From positions 1-64,000 of the forward strand of contig JAXHUR010000003.1 in assembly GCA_034189505.1 (NCBI GenBank): a stretch of DNA of 64,000 nucleotides, in the 5' to 3' direction. This document shows positions 5,933 to 15,078 of this stretch, in pieces. The notes under the pieces are model-generated. The model did no database searches, had not been told where the DNA came from, and was given only the letters and a program-made list of their open reading frames with translations. The position numbers and the translations under genes are program-made. Numbering within the stretch: position 1 is the stretch's first letter; each line of letters starts with the position of its first letter. The stretch comes from Geoalkalibacter_A sp034189505 (GTDB lineage Bacteria > Desulfobacterota > Desulfuromonadia > Desulfuromonadales > Geoalkalibacteraceae).

Positions 5933-8398
5933 TCATGTGTTTTTGGATTTGCCCCTCTTCGTGCTTTTGGGCGGGGACTGGTTGAAGGCAATTTCAAAAA
6001 CTTCATCGTAATTTGTGGCAAAATGAACTTCGAGCCCTTCCTGCAGGTAGGAGGGCAGCCCCTCGAAGTCCTTGCGGTTGGCTTCCGGAAAAATCAGGGT
6101 TTTGAGCCCGCCGCGCCGCGCTGCGATGGTCTTTTCCTTAACCCCGCCGATGGGCAGGACCCGTCCGGTCAGCGTCAGCTCACCGGTCATGCCGAGCCGA
6201 TCACGCACCGGTTTGTTCAACACCATAGACAGCAGCGCAGTGGTCATGGTGATGCCGGCGGAGGGGCCGTCTTTGGGTGTTGCGCCGGCCGGCACATGCA
6301 GATGAACAAAATGGCGGTCGAAGAAGTCGGCATCGCTGCCGTATTTCTTCAGGTGTCCCATGGTAAAGGAGTAGGCGATCTCGCTGCTCTCCACCATGAC
6401 GTTGCCCAGCTGCCCCGTCTGCTTGAACCCCTTGTTCTTGCTGGGCACGGCCGTGGCTTCGATCTGCAGTGTGGCGCCGCCCATGCTGGTCCAGGCCAGC
6501 CCGGTGGCCACACCCGGCACCCCTTCGAAGAATTCCTCCGCAGTGAAGACTGGTTTGCCGAGGTAGGATTCTACCTCCTTTTGGGTGATGGTGATCTTTG
6601 ATTCGCGGCCGCCGGCAAATTCCATCGCCGCCTTGCGCATGATCTTCTTGATGCGGTTCTCGAGGTTGCGCACACCGGCTTCGCGGGCGTAATCGTCGAT
6701 GATCTTTTCCAGGGCGTCGCGCCTGATGGCGACCTTGCCCTTGGGGATGCCGTGGCCTTGGAGGGCTTTGGGCACCAGGTAGCGGCGCGCGATCTCGACT
6801 TTCTCCTCCTTGATGTAGCCGGAGAGCCGAATCACCTCCATGCGGTCGAGCAGCGCCGCCGGAATGGTGTCGAGTTGGTTGGCGGTGGCGATAAACAGCA
6901 CGTTGGACAGGTCGTAGGGAACATCCAGGTAATGGTCGCGGAAACTGTTGTTCTGCTCCGGGTCGAGCACTTCGAGCAGCGCCGAGGCCGGATCGCCCTG
7001 GTAGCTGGCGCCGATTTTGTCGATCTCATCCAGCATCAGGACCGGGTTGGCGGTGCCGGCGCTTTTCATCGCCTGAACGAATTTGCCCGGCATGGCGCCG
7101 ATGTAGGTACGCCGGTGTCCCTTGATTTCCGCCTCGTCACGCATGCCGCCCAGGGAGAATCGGTAGAATTTGCGCCCCAGGGCGTCGGCGACGCTGTGGC
7201 CGATGGAGGTCTTGCCGACACCGGGCGGTCCCACCAGGCACAGGATCGAACCCGAAATATCGCCTTTCATTTTGCCGACGGCGATAAACTCGAGGATCCG
7301 GTCCTTGACATCCTCCAGTCCGTAATGATCTCGGTCGAGGACATTGCGGGCACGATCAATGCGGTAGGAGTCCTTGCTGAAACGTCCCCAGGGGAGGATG
7401 GTCAGCCAGTCGAGATAGTTGCGGGTGACGGTGTATTCGGGGGAGTTGGGTTCAAGCAGTTTGAGCTTTTCCAACTCCTCGTTGACGGTTTTCTGCGCTT
7501 CCTCGTTGAGCTTGAGTTCGGCCAGGCGTTTTTCGAACTTTTCCACCTCCGCCGCCTTGCCTTCCTTTTCAAGCCCCAACTCCTTCTTAATGGCTTTGAG
7601 CTGCTCTTTGAGGAAAAACTCGCGCTGCTGCTTGGAGATCTTTTCCTCGATCTGCTTGGTGATCTTGGTCTGCAGGCGTGAAACTTCCAGCTCTTTCTTC
7701 AGCAGTACCAGCACCCGGTCGATGCGTTTCTTGACATCGAAAGTCTCCAGGATGTTCTGCAACTCATGGCCATCAGCGGAGGTCAGGTTGGCGGCGAAAT
7801 CCGCAAGCCGTCCCGGGTCGTCGAGGCTGGAGCGGTTGAGGAACATCTTGATTTCCTCAGAGTAGAGCGGGTTAATCTGCACCAGCTCCTTGAGAGCCCC
7901 GATAATGGCCATGGAGTAGGCCTTGAGTTCCGGGTTGACGGACATCTCCGCTCCGTAGCGGTACCGTACCCGCCCGCGCAGCACGCCATTGTCCTGCACG
8001 ACGATGTCTTCTGTGATGAAGCGCTCAAGCGTATTGACCAGCAGATGGATGGTGTCTTCCTCCTGGTGGAGGATCTTCATGATTTTACCGGCAACGCCGA
8101 CGCTGTGCAGGTTGTCCGGCCCGTCGGCCTCTTCACTGTCCTCAGCCAGCAGCAGGCCGATGGCGCGGCTGGGCGTATCCATCGCCTGGCGGATGGTCGC
8201 TGCGCGCTCCGCGCCGTTGACCGCCAGCGGCAGAATGATACCGGGAAAGGCCGGGCGCGGCCGCAGGGGAATTAAAGGTAGTGATGAGGGCAGGACTTCG
8301 GAAGCGAGGACCAGCCCGCTTTCCTGTTCATCTTTGAGATCATTATTGTCGTCGCCGGGGAGATCCGGCTCGAACATTTCGTTTTTTTCATCGCTCAT
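5933..8398 (-). CDS. lon: ATP-dependent protease La (Lon)
   Basis: An 821-residue LonA protease. Order: an acidic N-terminal leader of about 35 residues, the LON substrate-binding domain (LPLIPLRPRPAFPGIILPL onward), a coiled-coil section rich in K/E, the AAA+ module with Walker A GPPGVGKT and Walker B VLMLDEIDKI, and the C-terminal Ser-Lys protease domain with the catalytic serine in PKDGPSAGITM and the lysine in GGVKEKTI. It degrades misfolded and short-lived regulatory proteins in the cytoplasm. AAGGAG precedes the ATG at 8398. A small gene follows 21 bp downstream. No sigma32-type promoter was recognised. Confidence 0.97.
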   Translation of the reverse strand: MSDEKNEMFEPDLPGDDNNDLKDEQESGLVLASEVLPSSLPLIPLRPRPAFPGIILPLAVNGAERAATIRQAMDTPSRAIGLLLAEDSEEADGPDNLHSVGVAGKIMKILHQEEDTIHLLVNTLERFITEDIVVQDNGVLRGRVRYRYGAEMSVNPELKAYSMAIIGALKELVQINPLYSEEIKMFLNRSSLDDPGRLADFAANLTSADGHELQNILETFDVKKRIDRVLVLLKKELEVSRLQTKITKQIEEKISKQQREFFLKEQLKAIKKELGLEKEGKAAEVEKFEKRLAELKLNEEAQKTVNEELEKLKLLEPNSPEYTVTRNYLDWLTILPWGRFSKDSYRIDRARNVLDRDHYGLEDVKDRILEFIAVGKMKGDISGSILCLVGPPGVGKTSIGHSVADALGRKFYRFSLGGMRDEAEIKGHRRTYIGAMPGKFVQAMKSAGTANPVLMLDEIDKIGASYQGDPASALLEVLDPEQNNSFRDHYLDVPYDLSNVLFIATANQLDTIPAALLDRMEVIRLSGYIKEEKVEIARRYLVPKALQGHGIPKGKVAIRRDALEKIIDDYAREAGVRNLENRIKKIMRKAAMEFAGGRESKITITQKEVESYLGKPVFTAEEFFEGVPGVATGLAWTSMGGATLQIEATAVPSKNKGFKQTGQLGNVMVESSEIAYSFTMGHLKKYGSDADFFDRHFVHLHVPAGATPKDGPSAGITMTTALLSMVLNKPVRDRLGMTGELTLTGRVLPIGGVKEKTIAARRGGLKTLIFPEANRKDFEGLPSYLQEGLEVHFATNYDEVFEIAFNQSPPKSTKRGKSKNT

Positions 8399-8437
8399 GG
8401 GTGCTTGCTCCTTGCTGCGAAGTTCGCGGATGCAGGC

Positions 8438-8466
8438 AAGCTAATCACTTCCTCCTGGGTTGTCAA
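8438..8466 (-). promoter_or_regulatory. Possible sigma70 promoter for lon
   Basis: A perfect TTGACA (8466-8461 on the minus strand) is followed after 16-17 bp by a poor -10 (TTAGCT or TAGCTT). The placement, about 40 bp upstream of the lon start, is good but the -10 is weak. Confidence 0.35.
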
Positions 8467-8568
8467 CCTTGCCCCCCCTCTTCAATCAGACGCGGTTGAA
8501 GAGCGCTCTTTTTCTTTGCCGCCGTCTGTGGAATAATGCCATCCATCCCACGAAAGGAAGAACTCTGC

Positions 8569-11241
8569 ATGACCGACCAGCCCAAACGCCTCTATCTGAT
8601 TGACGGCTCAAGCTATATCTACCGCGCCTATTTTGCCATCCGCCATCTGTCCAATTCCAAAGGACAGGCCACCAACGCCGTTTACGGCTTCACCAACATG
8701 CTGCTCAAGGTGATCCGTGAGCATGCGCCGGATCATCTGGCGGTGGTGTTTGACGCCAGGGGGCCGTCCTTCCGCAAGGAGATTTATCCGGAATACAAGG
8801 CCAACCGCGCTGCCATGCCGGAGGACCTGGTGCCGCAGATTCCGCTGATCAAGGATCTGGTGCGGGCTTTCAACCTGCCGGCTCTGGAGCTTGAGGGCTA
8901 CGAGGCCGACGATATCATTGCCACTCTGGCAAGAAAGCATGCCGCCGAAGGGATGGAGGTGACCATCGTTTCGGGCGACAAGGATCTGATGCAGGTCATT
9001 TCCGAACGGGTGCGCATGCTCGATACCATGAAAGACAAGGTCTTCGGGCCACAGGAAGTGCAGGAACGCTTCGGCGGCCCTCCCGACAAGGTGGTGGAGG
9101 TGCAGGCGCTGGCCGGCGACAGTTCCGACAACGTTCCGGGCGTGCCCGGAATCGGGGAGAAGACGGCCGTCAAGCTTATCTCCCAGTTCGGTACGGTGGA
9201 GGATCTGCTGGCACGCCTTGATGAAGTCAAAGGTAAGATGAAGGACAAGCTGCAGGAGTTCGGCGACCAGGCGCTGCTCTCCAAGCGGCTGGTGAAGCTG
9301 CGCGACGATCTTCCCCTGGGGGTCGGATACGATGCCTTGGCCATCGGTGAGCCGGATCGTGATGCATTGACCGCACTGTTCGGCGAACTGGAATTTCATA
9401 AGCTGCAGCAGGAGTTTTTTGCCGATGCCGGCTCACGCGATGATGACTACCAGGCTGTGATGACTGAAGAGGCGCTCGATCAGCTGATGAAGCGGCTGGA
9501 AGAAGCTTCCCGCATCAGCTTCGACACCGAGACCACCAGCCTCGATGCCATGCAGGCCGATCTGGTGGGGATCTCCTTTGCCGTCCAGGCGGGCGAGGCC
9601 TGGTATATTCCCCTGGGGCACCGTTACCTGGGGGCCCCGCAGCAGCTGGACCGCGATCGGGTGCTGGAGCGGCTGCGGCCGTTATTGGAGGACCCAGGCA
9701 AATCGAAAATCGCCCAGAACGCCAAGTACGACCTGCTGGTCCTGCGTCGTGCCGGCATCAGGGTGCAGGGCACCGATTTCGACACCATGGTGGCGAGCTA
9801 TCTGGCCAACCCTGCCGCCAAGAGCCACGGCATGGACAACCTGGCCGCCGAGTTGCTCGGGCGTCGCACCATCCCTTTCTCAGAGGTCGCCGGCAGCGGG
9901 CGCAATCAGATCAGCTTCGCCGAGGTCGAGGTGGAAAAGGCGGTGGCCTACGCGGCCGAAGATGCCGACGTTACTCTGCAGCTGGCGGAGAAGCTCGCCC
10001 CCATGCTCAACAAGAGCGAACAGGAAAAGCTCTTCCACGAGGTGGAGATGCCGCTGGTGGCGATTCTCGCCGATATGGAATGGCAGGGGGTGCGCGTCGA
10101 TCCGCAGGTGCTGGGCAATCTCTCCCGCGAGATGGAAGAGAAGCTCTCCGCCCTGGAATCCGAGATTCATGAGCTGGCCGGCTGTACGTTCAACATCGCC
10201 TCGCCCAAGCAGACCGGGGAGGTCCTGTTCGAGAAGCTTGGCCTCGCCCGCGGCAAAAAGACCAAGACCGGTTGGTCCACCAACGTCGAGGTTCTGCAGA
10301 AACTGGCCGAGGATCACGCCATCGCCGCGCGCATCCTCGAACACCGCGGTATCTCCAAGCTCAAGGGCACCTACACCGATGCTCTGCCGAAGCTGATTCA
10401 TCCCGAAACGGGGCGCATTCACACCAGTTTCAACCAGACGGTGACTGCCACCGGCCGCCTGTCTTCGAGTGATCCAAACCTGCAGAACATTCCGATCCGC
10501 ACCCCGGAAGGGCGGCGGATTCGCGAAGCCTTCATCCCCGATGAGGGCAACGTCCTGCTGGCGGCCGACTACTCCCAGATCGAGCTGCGCATCCTGGCGC
10601 ACCTGGCCGACGAGGAGGTGCTTAAGGAGAGTTTCGCACGCGGCGAGGACATTCATCGCCGCACCGCCTGCGAGATCTTCGGCGTCTTTCCCGAGATGGT
10701 CAGTGATGAACAGCGCCGCCAGGCCAAGACCATCAACTTTGGCGTGCTTTACGGCATGGGCGCGTTCAGCCTGGCGAAAAGCCTCGGGATCGACCGCAAG
10801 CAGGCCCAGGGCTTCATCGACGCCTATTTTGAGCGGCTGCCGCGTGTGGCGGAGTTTCTGGAGGCGAGGCGCGAGGAGGCGCGCAGCAACAAATACGTCA
10901 AAACCCTGCTGGGCCGGCGCTGCGCCATCCCCGAGATCGACAGCAAAAACCCCAATTTCCGCAGCTATGCCGAGCGCAACGCCACCAATTACCCCATTCA
11001 GGGGTCGGCGGCCGACATCATCAAGCTCGCCATGATCGGTGTGTTCAAACGTTTGCAGGCGCAGTCCCTCAAAACCCGCATGGTGCTGCAGGTTCATGAT
11101 GAGTTGGTGTTCGATGTGCCGCGCGCAGAACTGGATGAGGTCAGTGCGCTGGTCAAGCATGAAATGGAAAATGCGGTAAAATTGCAGGTGCCACTGGATG
11201 TGGATGTGGGAGTGGGCGCCAATTGGCGCGAAGCCCATTGA
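8569..11241 (+). CDS. polA: DNA polymerase I
   Basis: A 890-residue family A polymerase for Okazaki-fragment processing and repair. The 5'-3' exonuclease domain covers about residues 1-290 (LIDGSSYIYRAYFAI, AGDSSDNVPGVPGIGEKTA). The 3'-5' proofreading domain keeps its acidic residues (FDTETTSLD, NAKYD, AYAAEDADVT), so it should be active. The polymerase domain has motif A DYSQIELRILAHLADE, motif B RRQAKTINFGVLYG and motif C VLQVHDELVFD. The start at 8569 follows AAAGGAAG; the upstream in-frame ATG at 8536 has no ribosome site. The AsmA-like gene begins 69 bp downstream and may be cotranscribed. Confidence 0.97.
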   Translation: MTDQPKRLYLIDGSSYIYRAYFAIRHLSNSKGQATNAVYGFTNMLLKVIREHAPDHLAVVFDARGPSFRKEIYPEYKANRAAMPEDLVPQIPLIKDLVRAFNLPALELEGYEADDIIATLARKHAAEGMEVTIVSGDKDLMQVISERVRMLDTMKDKVFGPQEVQERFGGPPDKVVEVQALAGDSSDNVPGVPGIGEKTAVKLISQFGTVEDLLARLDEVKGKMKDKLQEFGDQALLSKRLVKLRDDLPLGVGYDALAIGEPDRDALTALFGELEFHKLQQEFFADAGSRDDDYQAVMTEEALDQLMKRLEEASRISFDTETTSLDAMQADLVGISFAVQAGEAWYIPLGHRYLGAPQQLDRDRVLERLRPLLEDPGKSKIAQNAKYDLLVLRRAGIRVQGTDFDTMVASYLANPAAKSHGMDNLAAELLGRRTIPFSEVAGSGRNQISFAEVEVEKAVAYAAEDADVTLQLAEKLAPMLNKSEQEKLFHEVEMPLVAILADMEWQGVRVDPQVLGNLSREMEEKLSALESEIHELAGCTFNIASPKQTGEVLFEKLGLARGKKTKTGWSTNVEVLQKLAEDHAIAARILEHRGISKLKGTYTDALPKLIHPETGRIHTSFNQTVTATGRLSSSDPNLQNIPIRTPEGRRIREAFIPDEGNVLLAADYSQIELRILAHLADEEVLKESFARGEDIHRRTACEIFGVFPEMVSDEQRRQAKTINFGVLYGMGAFSLAKSLGIDRKQAQGFIDAYFERLPRVAEFLEARREEARSNKYVKTLLGRRCAIPEIDSKNPNFRSYAERNATNYPIQGSAADIIKLAMIGVFKRLQAQSLKTRMVLQVHDELVFDVPRAELDEVSALVKHEMENAVKLQVPLDVDVGVGANWREAH

Positions 11242-11310
11242 TCCGTAATGCTGACGGGATGCCGGGATTTGATCCGGACGTGAACTTCACACACACCGGG
11301 CGAAAGACCT

Positions 11311-14300
11311 ATGAAGACGCTCCGTAATGCTTTGGCTTTATTCGCCATCCTCATTGCGGGCGTCTGTATCCTGTTGGGTGCGGCCTGGCTGTGGCGCGAT
11401 CCGTTGTTGAACAAGGTGGCGCGTCCACGGATCGAGGCTTTTTTGACCCAGCGCCTTGATGGCCGGGTGCAAATCGGGTCTTTGCATCTGGAAAAGTCCC
11501 AGGCTCGCATCGAAAATCTGGTGGTGAGCCGTTCGCCCGATTTTCATTTTGAAGTTCCTGGAATCCAACTGCGTTACTCCCCGAAACAACTGCTTGTAAA
11601 TCGCACCCTGGCCGCAGTAGAGATCGAAAATCCTCGCCTGGCGATCCAGGCCGGCACGGGCCAGACCTCCTCGGGAATCGTCATCCCCGGGACAAAAGGC
11701 TTTCACGTCGAACAGCTTCATATCGTGCAGGGCGATCTGCATTTCAACCTGGGAACCCTGAATCTGCGGATGCAGCAGGTGAACCTGCAGGCGCAGAGTC
11801 GGTCACGGGGCGATCCTTTAGATTTTGACCTGAGTGCGCGTATCGGCGAGCAGCGCTCCGTTGCGCTGACCGCACAAGGTTCTCTCTCCCCTCCTCCTGA
11901 GGCTGTTCTGGCGCTGGAGAGCCTGAACTGGGATCAGCATGATCTGTTGAGCCGCCCGGCGCGCGTTCTTTTTGGAGAGCGATTATCCGCCTCCGAGATC
12001 CATCTCGCCCTTGCGCGCTTCAATAAAGAAGACCTTCGCCATTGGACGTCCGTGTTCGGACATTCTCTGAGCCTTCCCCCTTCGCTGGACTTCGATCTTC
12101 AGGACCTCGTCGTCAAACTGGTTCCGGCAGAAGATGCCATTGAACTTCTCCTGACGGCTTCCCGGGGAGAGATTGCGCACCAAGCGCGCAAACTCGATTT
12201 CAGCGGCGCAGAGATTTATCTGGGAACCAGTGGTTCGCGCTGGAGGGCGGATCTGTCGTTGACTCCGCTCGGGCAGCAGAATGCGCGGGGGAGTATTCAG
12301 GGGGTGAACGAAGAAATAAGTGGTGTGCTGTCGTTTCCGTATGTCGAGAGTTCCTGGCTGCAGCAACTTCTCATACAGCAGGAAGCCCTTCCTCTTCGTG
12401 GCGGACTGAGGATGCGTGTTCATTTATCGGGCACCTATGACGCGCCTGTCATCGATGTGGAATTTCAGGGGCAAAAGTCGAAAGAACCGCAGCCCGATTC
12501 CCCGGAAATGATGGTCAGCCTTGAAGAGTTGAGCGGGAAGTTCAGGTTTGAAGCCACGCCCTCTCTCTCCATCGATGGTCATTTGTCTGCGGGCGGACGG
12601 ACGCTGATCGATCTGCAGGGAACGATGATGCGCCTGAAGGCGCGGCTGTCAAATCTGGATGATTCTACGTTTGCGGCTCTATTCAGCCGGAATGCGCTGC
12701 CCGCAGGTCTTTCACTGCGCGGCGGCCGGGGTTCTCTGGTATTCCAATCCGGTGATCCGATTCGGCTGGAAGAGATAAAGGCTGATGCCGATGCCCTTCA
12801 ATGGCGGGACATGGAAATTTCTTCGCCGTCTCTGACCGGGAATGCACGTGTAACTGCCGATGAAGTGTTCTTTTCCTTGAATCGCCTTGCTGCGGGCCTG
12901 GTCGGAGAAGGTTTTCAGGGCAAGCTGCAGGGAAAGGGAGAGCTCCGTTATGACAGGGGCGAGGAGGCGGCGCGCCTGGCTGCCGAATTGGTGCGACTGT
13001 CCGATTTTGAATATCTGGCCGTCAGCGGTCTTTCCGGATTCACCCGTGGCGAAGCCGGATTGAGGGGCGAGTTGATCTGGCACCCTGATTCAGGCTTGCG
13101 TTGGAATCTTGACGGAGAAATTGGCGTCGGCGAGGTTCTGCACAACAATTTCTTTGCCGACTTTTCCGGGCGGCAGGGTCGCTTCTCGCTGGCCGGCGAG
13201 GTCTCGCCCGACCTGAAGCGCCGCCACTTGAAAAAAATCGACTTAGAGCTTGCCGATCTGGCGTCGATCGAAGGCAGCGCCCTGTGGCAGGGGGACGAAC
13301 TCGATCTGCGCGCCCGCCTTACTGCTTCCGATCTGCAGCAAAGTTGGCAGATTCTGCGACGGGCCATTGACCTGCCGTCTGTTCTTGCCGATGAAGATCT
13401 GGACATTTCCGGTCGCCTCGGGGTCTATGCTTCGCTGCAGGGCGCAAAAGATTCCTTGCGACTGCAGGGTGTGCTCCAGCCGGAAAGTGTGCGCCTGCGC
13501 TGGCCCCGCCATGCATTCGAGGTCCGCGGCGTACAGGGACGAATCCCTGTCGACTGGCAATTGCAGGGCGCATTGCCGGAATCGGCGGGTTCTGCAGCGC
13601 GTCCGGGTTTTATTGAAACCTCCTATCTGGTTTTGGGCCCCGCCCGGTTTGCTCCCCAGCAGGGCATCGACCTGATGATCGGGACCAATCATGTTGAAGT
13701 GCGGTCACCTCTGGTATTTTTTCTTGCTGGTGGCATTCTTAGTCTGTCGGGGCTTGAGTTTGACTGGGGCTCCGACGGACTGCTTGGTCTCGGACGCCTG
13801 ATGATTGCCGATGTCGATCTGGATCTGCTCGCGTCACGTTACGACCTGCCGCGCATCAGCGGACGCCTTGCGGCCGATCTGCCCCGGCTGCGTTACCATG
13901 ACGGCAGTTTGGAAACGCGAGGGGAGGTGGTCGCGAATGTGTTTGGTGGACAAGTGCGGCTGGGTGGAATCCGAGCACACCACATCGGGACGCGCTTTCC
14001 CGTTTTCGGCGGAGAGCTGACCATCGAGGGGCTCGACCTCGGGCAGTTGACGCGAACCGCCGCGCTGGGGGAGATCACGGGCACCATGGACGGCAGGGTA
14101 CAGGATCTGAGTCTGTTCGGGATTATGCCGACGCGCTTTCGCGCCAGTCTCAAGACCCGTCCCGAGGGGGAGCGTGTCATCAACGTCAAAGCGGTGCGCA
14201 ACCTGACGCTGCTCAGCCAGGGGGGACTCTCCGGGACGCTTTCCAGCGGCATTCACCGCTTTATTGATTCGTATAACTACCGTGCCATCGGGTTGTCCTG

Positions 14301-14469
14301 TACTTTGGAAAATGATGTTTTCACGCTGAGGGGAACGGCTGACCCGGTGCGTAACGTTCTTGTGGACGGGGGGCTGCTGCCGCCCAAAATCGACATCGTC
14401 GCTCCCCGGAATCAGATTTCCTTCCGGGAGATGCTCAAACGGCTCGGCCGGATGGAGCGGGTGCAGTGA
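11311..14469 (+). CDS. YdbH-like AsmA-superfamily protein, probable lipid transport bridge
   Basis: A 1052-residue protein with an N-terminal signal anchor (LALFAILIAGVCILLGAAWLW, about residues 8-28) and a very long beta-rich periplasmic part with many alternating polar/hydrophobic strands. The last 250 residues hold the YdbH/dicarboxylate-transport-like region ending with ADPVRNVLVDGG and PKIDIVAPRNQISF. YdbH, TamB and YhdP are AsmA-like proteins known in E. coli to carry phospholipid between inner and outer membrane. The assignment to YdbH rests on this C-terminal region and on the DUF1318 (YdbL-type) gene 22 bp downstream, which repeats part of the ydbH-ynbE-ydbL order. It is longer than E. 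coli YdbH (about 880 residues). Confidence 0.72.
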   Translation: MKTLRNALALFAILIAGVCILLGAAWLWRDPLLNKVARPRIEAFLTQRLDGRVQIGSLHLEKSQARIENLVVSRSPDFHFEVPGIQLRYSPKQLLVNRTLAAVEIENPRLAIQAGTGQTSSGIVIPGTKGFHVEQLHIVQGDLHFNLGTLNLRMQQVNLQAQSRSRGDPLDFDLSARIGEQRSVALTAQGSLSPPPEAVLALESLNWDQHDLLSRPARVLFGERLSASEIHLALARFNKEDLRHWTSVFGHSLSLPPSLDFDLQDLVVKLVPAEDAIELLLTASRGEIAHQARKLDFSGAEIYLGTSGSRWRADLSLTPLGQQNARGSIQGVNEEISGVLSFPYVESSWLQQLLIQQEALPLRGGLRMRVHLSGTYDAPVIDVEFQGQKSKEPQPDSPEMMVSLEELSGKFRFEATPSLSIDGHLSAGGRTLIDLQGTMMRLKARLSNLDDSTFAALFSRNALPAGLSLRGGRGSLVFQSGDPIRLEEIKADADALQWRDMEISSPSLTGNARVTADEVFFSLNRLAAGLVGEGFQGKLQGKGELRYDRGEEAARLAAELVRLSDFEYLAVSGLSGFTRGEAGLRGELIWHPDSGLRWNLDGEIGVGEVLHNNFFADFSGRQGRFSLAGEVSPDLKRRHLKKIDLELADLASIEGSALWQGDELDLRARLTASDLQQSWQILRRAIDLPSVLADEDLDISGRLGVYASLQGAKDSLRLQGVLQPESVRLRWPRHAFEVRGVQGRIPVDWQLQGALPESAGSAARPGFIETSYLVLGPARFAPQQGIDLMIGTNHVEVRSPLVFFLAGGILSLSGLEFDWGSDGLLGLGRLMIADVDLDLLASRYDLPRISGRLAADLPRLRYHDGSLETRGEVVANVFGGQVRLGGIRAHHIGTRFPVFGGELTIEGLDLGQLTRTAALGEITGTMDGRVQDLSLFGIMPTRFRASLKTRPEGERVINVKAVRNLTLLSQGGLSGTLSSGIHRFIDSYNYRAIGLSCTLENDVFTLRGTADPVRNVLVDGGLLPPKIDIVAPRNQISFREMLKRLGRMERVQ

Positions 14470-14491
14470 TGGTCAGGAGCGAGGAGGCAAA

Positions 14492-15076
14492 ATGAGAAAA
14501 TCTTTTCTGTTGGCGATCTTCGGGGTGCTTGTGGCGGTGTCCTGTGTCACGATCAATATCTATTTTCCCGCGGAGGATGTGCGGCAGGCGGCGGACCGGA
14601 TCGTGGAGGAGGTGTACGGTACTCCGGAGTCACCCGGTGCGGAAAGTTCCCCTGCGCAGGACGCGCCAGTTGGACCGGGAAGCTTCCTGCAGCAGATGTT
14701 CGGGGCGCGCAGCGCCTATGCGCAGCAGGATATCGATACCAGCACGCCGGAGATCCGCGCCATTCGTGCGGCCATGACCGAGCGCGGCGCCGAACTGGCG
14801 CCCTATCTTGACTCCGGGCACATCGGAATCGGGCAGGATGGCCTGCTGGCAGTGCGGTCTCCCGACGGTCTCGAATTGCAGGAGCGCGCACGGGTCAACC
14901 GGCTGGTGGCCGATGAAAACGCCGACCGTTTGCGGCTCTATGCCGAGATTGCCCGTGCCAACGGCTTTGCCGACAAGGCCGACGAGGTGCAGCAGATTTT
15001 CGCCCAGAGCTGGCGTGAGAAGGCGCGTCCCGGCTGGTATCTGCAGCAGTCTGACGGCAGCTGGCAGCAAAGGTGA
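14492..15076 (+). CDS. DUF1318 (YdbL-like) lipoprotein with a YnbE-like N-terminus
   Basis: A 194-residue protein behind GAGGAGG. The N-terminus is a probable lipoprotein signal with Cys18 (VAVSC; alanine at -3 is a weak lipobox), followed directly by VTINIYFPAEDVRQAADRI. The C-terminal half (about residues 98-194) matches the YdbL/DUF1318 layout: a short GHIGIGQDGLL segment, a helical region with VNRLVADENADRLRLY, and an ARPGWYLQQSDGSW end. A 35-residue linker rich in P, S and G separates the halves. In E. coli YnbE (a small lipoprotein with a TINM... core) and YdbL are separate; here no ynbE gene fits in the 22-bp gap, so this looks like a fusion of both. Confidence 0.75.
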   Translation: MRKSFLLAIFGVLVAVSCVTINIYFPAEDVRQAADRIVEEVYGTPESPGAESSPAQDAPVGPGSFLQQMFGARSAYAQQDIDTSTPEIRAIRAAMTERGAELAPYLDSGHIGIGQDGLLAVRSPDGLELQERARVNRLVADENADRLRLYAEIARANGFADKADEVQQIFAQSWREKARPGWYLQQSDGSWQQR

Positions 15077-15078
15077 TT

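Noticed and set aside
8495..8515. Terminator from the palindrome AGAGCGCTCT with a following T-run near 8500
   Set aside because: The palindrome has no loop, so it cannot form a stable hairpin, and no gene ends towards it.
9880..11238. A 452-codon minus-strand frame opposite polA
   Set aside because: Antisense shadow of the polymerase domain; nothing recognisable in it.
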